The notes beneath the pieces are model-generated. The model made no database searches, was not told where the DNA came from, and saw nothing but the letters and a program-made list of their open reading frames with translations. This document shows, one piece after another, positions 58,308 to 64,000 of a stretch of 64,000 nt of DNA. The translations under genes were made by a program, and so were the position numbers. How positions within the stretch are numbered: position 1 is the stretch's first letter; each line of letters begins with the position of its first letter. Origin of the DNA: an uncultured Desulfovibrio sp. (GTDB lineage Bacteria > Desulfobacterota > Desulfovibrionia > Desulfovibrionales > Desulfovibrionaceae); NCBI GenBank assembly GCA_944327285.1, contig CALVHG010000002.1, positions 29,577-93,576 on the forward strand. The letters are read 5' to 3'.

Positions 58308-59945
58308 ATGCGTTTGATGCTTCGTTTTTCTGACGCGGACGCGACACGGGGGGGAACGGCGGGCGAATGCGTTGCCGAAAGCGGCGACAATCTGGCGCGG
58401 GCGGTCTGGCTGTCCGGCCTGGTGCCTCCCGTACCTCTCTGCTCCGGTTTGGGGCGTTGCGGCCGCTGTCGCGTGCGTGTGGAGGCCGCGCAGGCGGCGG
58501 TCCTGCCGCCGCAGCCGGAAGAGACGCGCCTGCTCGGCGAGGACGCTGTAGCCGCAGGCTGGCGTCTGGCCTGCCGTCACAGCGTGCCCGATGTCCCGGT
58601 GTTGGCGCTGGAGGTGCCGCGTCCTCCTGCGCGGGGTTCCCGGCGGTTGCTCCGCAAGGCCGATGACGCGCGTTCTCTGACGCTGGCCGTGGATCTCGGC
58701 ACCACGTCCGTCTGGTGGCGCGCTCTGACGCGGGACGGCGCCCCTGTTGCCGACGGACATTTTCTCAATCCGCAGGCGGGCGCGGGGGCTGACGTCATGT
58801 CGCGTCTGGCCGTGGCGCGGGTTCCCTCGGCCCGGACTCGTCTGGCTTCGCGTGTTCGCGAGTCCCTGCGGGAGCTGGTTCGGCAGCTGGCCGAAGAAGG
58901 CGCGGGCAGGGTTGCCGCTCTTTGTGTGGCGGGCAATACGGCCATGACGGACATCTTTCTGGATCGCGATATTTCCGGCCTGTGCGCCGCGCCCTACCGT
59001 TGTAGTCACAATGGCGATAGTCTGGAGCAGGTTCCGGGGCTGCCGCCCGTCTATATTCCGCCCCTGCCCGCTCCCTTTGTGGGCGGCGATATCAGCGCCG
59101 GAGTGGCGGCGCTGGCGGCAGCGGAGATCCCGCGCCCCTTCGTGCTGGCGGATATGGGCACCAATGGAGAGCTGGCGCTGCTGGATAGTGAGGATCGTCT
59201 GTTTCTGACCAGCGTGCCGCTGGGGCCCGCGCTGGAGGGCATCGGTCCGGAATGCGGACATATGGCCGGGCCGGACAGCATCACGGATTTTTCCCTCTCG
59301 CCCCTGGGGCTCGTCGGAGAGACCGCGGACGGACGCCGTATTGCTGTCGGCGCGGGACAGCCGGGCAGGGGCGCGCCGCCTGTGGCGGAGCCGCTGCCCA
59401 CAGGCATCAGCGCCACCGGCTATCTTTCGCTGCTGGCTGTCCTCCTGCAGCTCGGCATTCTCGACGAGGACGGCCGATTCCGTTCGCCTGAAGGCGGTAT
59501 GCCCGTGGCGCGGGCGCTGGCCTCCCGTATTGAGACGCATCCTTCGGGCGTCCGTCTGTCTCTGCCTGCCGGTCTTTGGCTGTCCGCCGCCGATGTGGAG
59601 GAACTGCTTAAAGTCAAGGCCGCGTTTTCGCTGGGGCTGGAAACCCTGCTGCGGGGGGCCGGGCTGGCCGCGTCCGATCTGGCCTGCCTCTGTCTTGGCG
59701 GCGCGCTCGGAGAGCATGTCCGGCCGGGCAGTCTGGCGCGTCTCGGTTTTCTGCCCGCCGTTCTTCGCGGGCGCGTGCGTGCTGTGGGCAACAGCTCCCT
59801 TGACGGGGCGGCATTGCTTGCCGTAGACGAACAGGCCCGCGCCGCGCTGCGTCGCCTCTGCGATGGCGCGCGTCTGCTGTCGCTGACGGATGCCCCCGAT
59901 TTTCATGAAGCCTATGTCAGGCATATGCGTTTTGTCTGGCGCTGA
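58308..59945 (+). CDS. ASKHA-domain ferredoxin protein, reductive activator of corrinoid enzymes (RACE/RamA-like)
   Basis: 545 residues. An N-terminal 2Fe-2S ferredoxin domain has Cys45, Cys51, Cys54 (CSGLGRCGRC) and Cys89. From about 120 the ASKHA (actin-like ATPase, DUF4445) domain begins with LAVDLGTTSVWW and continues with VAGNTAMTDIFL, LADMGTNGELAL, the GPECGHMAG segment and CLGGALGEH. Proteins of this type re-reduce inactive Co(II) corrinoids to Co(I), as RamA does for methylamine methyltransferases. The corrinoid partner is not in the window. Next is an Rsm22-like gene 37 bp downstream. Confidence 0.9.
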   Translation: MRLMLRFSDADATRGGTAGECVAESGDNLARAVWLSGLVPPVPLCSGLGRCGRCRVRVEAAQAAVLPPQPEETRLLGEDAVAAGWRLACRHSVPDVPVLALEVPRPPARGSRRLLRKADDARSLTLAVDLGTTSVWWRALTRDGAPVADGHFLNPQAGAGADVMSRLAVARVPSARTRLASRVRESLRELVRQLAEEGAGRVAALCVAGNTAMTDIFLDRDISGLCAAPYRCSHNGDSLEQVPGLPPVYIPPLPAPFVGGDISAGVAALAAAEIPRPFVLADMGTNGELALLDSEDRLFLTSVPLGPALEGIGPECGHMAGPDSITDFSLSPLGLVGETADGRRIAVGAGQPGRGAPPVAEPLPTGISATGYLSLLAVLLQLGILDEDGRFRSPEGGMPVARALASRIETHPSGVRLSLPAGLWLSAADVEELLKVKAAFSLGLETLLRGAGLAASDLACLCLGGALGEHVRPGSLARLGFLPAVLRGRVRAVGNSSLDGAALLAVDEQARAALRRLCDGARLLSLTDAPDFHEAYVRHMRFVWR

Positions 59946-59982
59946 CGCCCTTTTCCGTCCCCTTTGTCAAAGGATGTGCCGT

Positions 59983-61536
59983 ATGCCTCCCCATTCCCGT
60001 CCCCCTGCCGACAGGCGTCCCGCGCCGCGTTCCTTCCCTCGCAATAATCCCCGGAGCAACGGGCGCCCCGAAGAAGGCGAATTCCGGTCGCCCCTGCCTT
60101 CGCCGTGGCCCGCCCCTGCTCCCCTGCTGCCGCCCCTGTCCGCCGATGCCCGGAAGCTGCTGGAGACGCTGAGCCGGGCGCTGGCGACGGTGCGACCGCT
60201 GCGCACGGCGCACCGCAAGGCCCTTCCCCGCGATATTGCTGATCTCTCCCGCCTGCTGACCGTGGATCGCGCGGAGCTGCATCATCCTTATTGGGGCTCG
60301 CCGGGGCTTGCCAGCGCGTATCTGCACTATTTTCTGCCCTGGAATATTGTCCGACTGGCGCGGTTGCTGGCCGCCCTTCCCCTGCCCGATCCCCGTCTCT
60401 GGCTGGATCGGGGGCTGCGTCCCTGGCTGCTGGACGCCGGTTCCGGCCCGCTGACGTTGCCGCTGGCGCTCTGGCTGGCCCGTCCCGACTGGCGTTCCCT
60501 GCCGCTGGGCGTGCTGGCGCTGGATACGGCGGCCCTGCCGCTGGACCTGGGGCGTCGTCTCCTTCAGGTCTGGGCCGAGCTTGCCGGACAGCCGCTCGCC
60601 TGGACGCTTTCGACCGCGCGCGGCCCGCTGGAACATCTGCCGCGTCATGCCGCGCGTCTGCTGCGTGAGCGCGGCGACAATGCGCCGTCCGTCTGGATGG
60701 TCAGCGCGGCCAATGTTCTTAATGAATTGTACGGTAAGGGCGCGGATCATGAGGCCGCCGCGACCGGCGACAGCGACGCGGCGGACGCGGAAGAAGAAAG
60801 CGCCGCCGCAGCCGGACGTCTGCCCGGCGTGCTGGACGCCCTTGCTCCCCTGCTCTGGGAGGGGCCGGAGGGCGACGACGCGCCCGCTCCGGCGGCGCTC
60901 TTTGTGGAGCCGGGAACCCGTCTGGGCGGCAAGACCATCATGCGGCTGCGGACGCTGGCGCTGGAAGGCGGACTGTCCTCTCTCGCCCCCTGCCCGTGCG
61001 ACGGCGAGTGTCCTCTGCTGGCGGATCGCCGTCGCGGCTGGTGTCATTTCACCTTTGACAGTAACGGGGCTCCCGGCTGGCTCCGCGCGCTTTCGGAGCA
61101 GGCGGGCCTTGCCAAGAGCAGTCTCAGTCTGGCCCCGCTGCTACTGGTTCCCGCAGACAAAGCCGCGCCGCCCGCGGCGGATGCCGTGCGAATTCTTTCC
61201 GCGCCCTTCCGGGTTCCGGGCCTGCGCGGCGAAGCCCGCTATGCTTGTTCCGCGCGGGGGCTTCTGCTGCTGGAACGGGCCGAAGCCCTGCCTTCAGGGG
61301 GGCTGCTCCATGCCGCTGTGCCGCAGGAGCCCGCCGTAGACGCCAGAAGCGGCGCTCTGGTGCTGACCGCGCCCGCGCCGAAGCGCCCGCCTGCGGGAAA
61401 GGCTCGCGGGCCGCGACCGTCGCGTCCGCAGGAACGCCGCGAGGAGCAGAATACCGCGCCGCAGCGCGTCCGTCGCCCGGCCGGAGATCGCGGGCGTTCG
61501 GGAAAGTCCGGGGCCCCTTTTCAGAAGGGCCGTTGA
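59983..61536 (+). CDS. Rsm22-like small-subunit rRNA methyltransferase
   Basis: 517 residues from ATG 59983 (AAAGG upstream; ATG 59974 is also possible). A Pro/Arg-rich N terminus of about 45 residues precedes an S-adenosylmethionine-dependent methyltransferase-like domain with LLDAGSGPLTLPLALWL (SAM motif I, about residues 148-164), VSAANVLNELYG and a cysteine cluster PCPCDGECPLL...RGWCHF (about 335-356), which is the Rsm22/mS22 family hallmark and may bind an Fe-S cluster or metal. The C-terminal 60 residues are basic. The family is linked to small ribosomal subunit assembly in mitochondria; the bacterial role is unproven. Confidence 0.8.
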   Translation: MPPHSRPPADRRPAPRSFPRNNPRSNGRPEEGEFRSPLPSPWPAPAPLLPPLSADARKLLETLSRALATVRPLRTAHRKALPRDIADLSRLLTVDRAELHHPYWGSPGLASAYLHYFLPWNIVRLARLLAALPLPDPRLWLDRGLRPWLLDAGSGPLTLPLALWLARPDWRSLPLGVLALDTAALPLDLGRRLLQVWAELAGQPLAWTLSTARGPLEHLPRHAARLLRERGDNAPSVWMVSAANVLNELYGKGADHEAAATGDSDAADAEEESAAAAGRLPGVLDALAPLLWEGPEGDDAPAPAALFVEPGTRLGGKTIMRLRTLALEGGLSSLAPCPCDGECPLLADRRRGWCHFTFDSNGAPGWLRALSEQAGLAKSSLSLAPLLLVPADKAAPPAADAVRILSAPFRVPGLRGEARYACSARGLLLLERAEALPSGGLLHAAVPQEPAVDARSGALVLTAPAPKRPPAGKARGPRPSRPQERREEQNTAPQRVRRPAGDRGRSGKSGAPFQKGR

Positions 61537-61646
61537 GGATTATATACCTAGGCGCGTCTCTGGCGCATAATTGAGAAGCATCATCGGGGAAGCCATCCTT
61601 TGGGGTGCCTTCCCCTTTCCGTGTCCCATACAACGAGGTCTTTTGC

Positions 61647-63908
61647 ATGCTGACCATGCCTGTGGAGCTGCCCGAACCGCAGCTCAAGCCCCATACCGAT
61701 ATCGTGCTGCGCAAGCGCTATCTGCATAAAAGTCTGGACGGCGCCACCGTGGAAACCCCCCGCGATTTGTTCTGGCGCGTGGCCGCTTCCGTTGCCGAAA
61801 GCGAACGTGCCTATCCGGCGTCGCCCTATGCGCCGGAGCAGCTGGCCCGCGAGTTCTATGATCTTATGACCTCGTGGAAATTCCTGCCCAACTCTCCGAC
61901 ACTGATGAACGCCGGGACGGATCTGGGGCAGCTCTCGGCCTGCTTTGTGCTGCCTGTGGGCGACTCCATCGAGGAAATCTTCGACGCCGTGAAGTATGCG
62001 GCCATGATTCACAAGTCCGGCGGCGGCACGGGCTTTTCCTTTTCCCGCCTGCGCCCGAAGGATAGCCGCGTGGGCTCCACCGGCGGCGTGGCTTCCGGCC
62101 CTGTGTCCTTCTTGCGCATCTTCAATACCGCAACGGAGCAGATAAAGCAGGGCGGCACGCGGCGCGGCGCGAATATGGGCATCCTGCGCGTGGATCATCC
62201 CGATATCGAGGACTTCATTCGCGCCAAGGAAAAGGAAGGCGAGTTTAATAACTTTAATTTGTCCGTGGGCCTGACGGAAGACTTTATGCGGGCCGTGGAA
62301 AAGGACGAAGAATATGCCCTGCGTTCGCCGCACAGCGGCAAGGTTGTGCGGCGGCGTCGTGCCAGGGAAATTTTCGATCTGCTGGTGGACAAGGCCTGGT
62401 CTTCCGGCGATCCCGGCATCGTTTTTCTGGACAGAATCAATCGCGACAACCCGACGCCGGATCAGGGGGAAATAGAATCGACCAACCCCTGCGGCGAACA
62501 GCCGTTGTTGCCCTTCGAGGCTTGCAATCTGGGCTCCATTAATCTGTCCTGCTTCCATGTGCCTGGGCATGAGCAGGATGCCGATCCCTTTGAGGGCGGC
62601 ATTGACTGGGAGGAATTGCGCCGCGTCATTCGTCTGGCCGTGCGTTTCCTCGATAATGTCATCGACGCTTCGCGCTTCCCGCTGGACCGCATTGCGGAAA
62701 CTGTTCGCCGCAACCGCAAGATCGGGCTGGGCGTCATGGGCTTTGCCGACCTGCTCTTCCTGCTGGGCGTGCCCTACGATTCCCCGGAAGGAACGGCGCT
62801 GGCCGAACGCATTATGAGTTTTATCAATGCGGAAGGGCATGCGGCGTCCGCCATGCTGGCCGAGGAGCGCGGTCCCTTCCCCGCCTACGAAACTTCCGTC
62901 TATGCCCGGCAGGGCCTGGGCCCCTACCGCAATGCGACAGTCACCACCATTGCGCCCACGGGGACCCTCTCCATCATCGCGGGGTGTTCGTCCGGGGTGG
63001 AGCCGCTCTTTGCTTTGTGTTTCACGCGTAACATTCTTGACGGCGAGCGCCTCGTAGAGATCAACCCGCATTTCGAGGCCGCGCTGCGCCGCGTCAACGA
63101 AGCTACGCCCGAACTCATGGAAAGCGTGGCCCGCACCGGCTCCATTCAGCAGATGGATTTCCTGCCCGCGTCGCTGCGCAAGGTTTTTGTGACGGCTATG
63201 GATATCGATCCCGTATGGCATCTGCGCATGCAGGCCGCATTTCAGCGCCATACCGACAACGCCGTTTCCAAGACGGTCAATCTGCCCAACAGCGCCACGC
63301 GGGAAGACATTCACTCCATCTACTGGATGGCCTACGAGGAAGGCTGCAAGGGCGTGACCGTTTACCGCGACGGCTGCAAGAACTTGCAGGTGCTGGCTAC
63401 CGGCGAAGGGCAGCAGAAAATGGACGGCAACGCCGCTCCCGCGGAGCCCGTATCCACCGTGCGCAAGCGCCCGGATATTCTGCAGGGCTTTACCCAGAAG
63501 GTACAGACCGGCCTTGGCGCCATGTATCTCACCGTCAACGAGGTGGACGGCAAGCCCTTTGAAGTCTTCGCCACCATTGGCAAGTCCGGGCGTTCCATTA
63601 CCGCCAAGGCGGAAGCCATCGGGCGGTTGGTGTCGCTGGCCCTGCGCTCCGGCGTGAGCGTCCGCGACATCGTGACCCAGATCAAGGGTATCGGGGGCGA
63701 GCATCCCGTTTTTCGCGGCAAGGGCTTGCTGCTCTCCATCCCTGACGCCATCGCCTGGGTGCTGGAACGGCGTTACCTCAAGGATCAGCCCGTCAGTATG
63801 CTGGCCCCCGATCTGGAAGAACATCGCTGCCATGAATGCGGTGGCGAACTCATCTTTCAGGAAGGCTGCCTGATCTGCCCGCAATGCGGGTACTCCCGCT
63901 GCGGCTAG
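61647..63908 (+). CDS. nrdJ: Adenosylcobalamin-dependent ribonucleotide reductase (class II)
   Basis: 753 residues from ATG 61647 (CGAGG upstream). It reduces ribonucleotides to deoxyribonucleotides with adenosylcobalamin as radical source, independent of oxygen. Motifs in order are FLPNSPTLMNAG, QLSACFVLPVGDS (substrate-site Cys), SGGGTGFSFSRLRPK, NPCGEQPLLPFEACNLGSINLS (second site Cys and catalytic Glu), RKIGLGVMGFADLLF, TTIAPTGTLSIIAGCSSGVEP and DNAVSKTVNLPNSAT. The C terminus has a zinc ribbon CHECGGELIFQEGCLICPQCGYSRC (residues 725-749). It depends on the cobalamin made with the cbiA and cbiC products encoded earlier. Confidence 0.97.
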   Translation: MLTMPVELPEPQLKPHTDIVLRKRYLHKSLDGATVETPRDLFWRVAASVAESERAYPASPYAPEQLAREFYDLMTSWKFLPNSPTLMNAGTDLGQLSACFVLPVGDSIEEIFDAVKYAAMIHKSGGGTGFSFSRLRPKDSRVGSTGGVASGPVSFLRIFNTATEQIKQGGTRRGANMGILRVDHPDIEDFIRAKEKEGEFNNFNLSVGLTEDFMRAVEKDEEYALRSPHSGKVVRRRRAREIFDLLVDKAWSSGDPGIVFLDRINRDNPTPDQGEIESTNPCGEQPLLPFEACNLGSINLSCFHVPGHEQDADPFEGGIDWEELRRVIRLAVRFLDNVIDASRFPLDRIAETVRRNRKIGLGVMGFADLLFLLGVPYDSPEGTALAERIMSFINAEGHAASAMLAEERGPFPAYETSVYARQGLGPYRNATVTTIAPTGTLSIIAGCSSGVEPLFALCFTRNILDGERLVEINPHFEAALRRVNEATPELMESVARTGSIQQMDFLPASLRKVFVTAMDIDPVWHLRMQAAFQRHTDNAVSKTVNLPNSATREDIHSIYWMAYEEGCKGVTVYRDGCKNLQVLATGEGQQKMDGNAAPAEPVSTVRKRPDILQGFTQKVQTGLGAMYLTVNEVDGKPFEVFATIGKSGRSITAKAEAIGRLVSLALRSGVSVRDIVTQIKGIGGEHPVFRGKGLLLSIPDAIAWVLERRYLKDQPVSMLAPDLEEHRCHECGGELIFQEGCLICPQCGYSRCG

Positions 63909-64000
63909 GGCGATGTTACGGGGGGAAGGGACCTAAAAAATACGGAGGGGTATATAAAATGGGTAAAAATAACAAGAGGGAGAGGAGGGTCATTACAAAA
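63909..64000 (+). other. Right-edge segment with possible start of an ORF
   Basis: Composition turns purine- and A-rich. ATG 63959, with GGAGGGG about nine bases upstream, opens a frame of 14 codons (MGKNNKRERRVITK) that is still open at the edge. Just before it, ACGGGGGGAAGGGACC resembles the start of a family B hairpin that is then interrupted. Confidence 0.35.

Overview
The window looks like a chromosomal segment from a high-GC sulfate-reducing bacterium of the Desulfovibrionaceae, probably close to Desulfovibrio desulfuricans. The main evidence is an oxygen-defence cluster of class I desulfoferrodoxin, a 45-residue short-loop rubredoxin of the D. desulfuricans kind, and rubredoxin:oxygen oxidoreductase. 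A very long fused FAD/Fe-S oxidoreductase, a B12-dependent ribonucleotide reductase and an ASKHA-type corrinoid reductive activator fit the same picture. The species assignment is an inference.

Layout. 1-7.8 kb: mutL (cut by the left edge), a small zinc-ribbon protein, two cobalamin genes (cbiA/cobB, cbiC), sfsA, an aspartate-type aminotransferase and an exported phosphodiester-glycosidase-like protein. 7.9-9.9 kb: superoxide reductase, rubredoxin and flavodiiron oxidase. 10-15 kb: a lower-GC accessory block with an AraC-type regulator, an exported alpha/beta hydrolase, a short-chain dehydrogenase and an AT-rich gene-free stretch. 15-26 kb: a membrane protein, the 1193-residue FAD/Fe-S enzyme, a large membrane protein, a YkgJ-type protein, hisG and hisI. 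26-37 kb: DEAD-box helicase, ribF, a polyphosphate cluster (ppk, an HD protein, ppx), an HD phosphohydrolase and ddl. 37-44 kb: hflK-hflC, a repressor-like protein, a lytic transglycosylase lipoprotein, a ferredoxin, a second YkgJ protein and a TPR protein. 45-64 kb: an MFS exporter, serS, lipoprotein and exported proteins, argB, the SRP RNA, an FRG-domain protein, a MATE transporter, an M23 peptidase, a nitroreductase, an EamA transporter, fliM, the ASKHA activator, an Rsm22-like methyltransferase and nrdJ. The last 90 bases shift in composition.

The most distinctive content is non-coding. Family A is about 147 bp, TAGAGC...GCTCTA ended, with 23 full or partial copies here. It is built of hairpins whose arms change in compensating pairs between copies, is bounded by TA like a Tc1/IS630-type miniature element, and in eight cases supplies the stop codon of the neighbouring gene. 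Family B is about 85 bp with nine copies. It has a G-rich 5' half and a perfect hairpin of about 20 bp, sits at gene 3' ends, and is usually next to a family A copy. Together they fill most of the longer intergenic gaps, including one inside the hisI-hisG pair and one inside the ppk-HD-ppx cluster. In this annotation family A '+' orientation reads TAGAGCATTTTCAG at the left end (head) and ends GAAACGCTCTA (tail).
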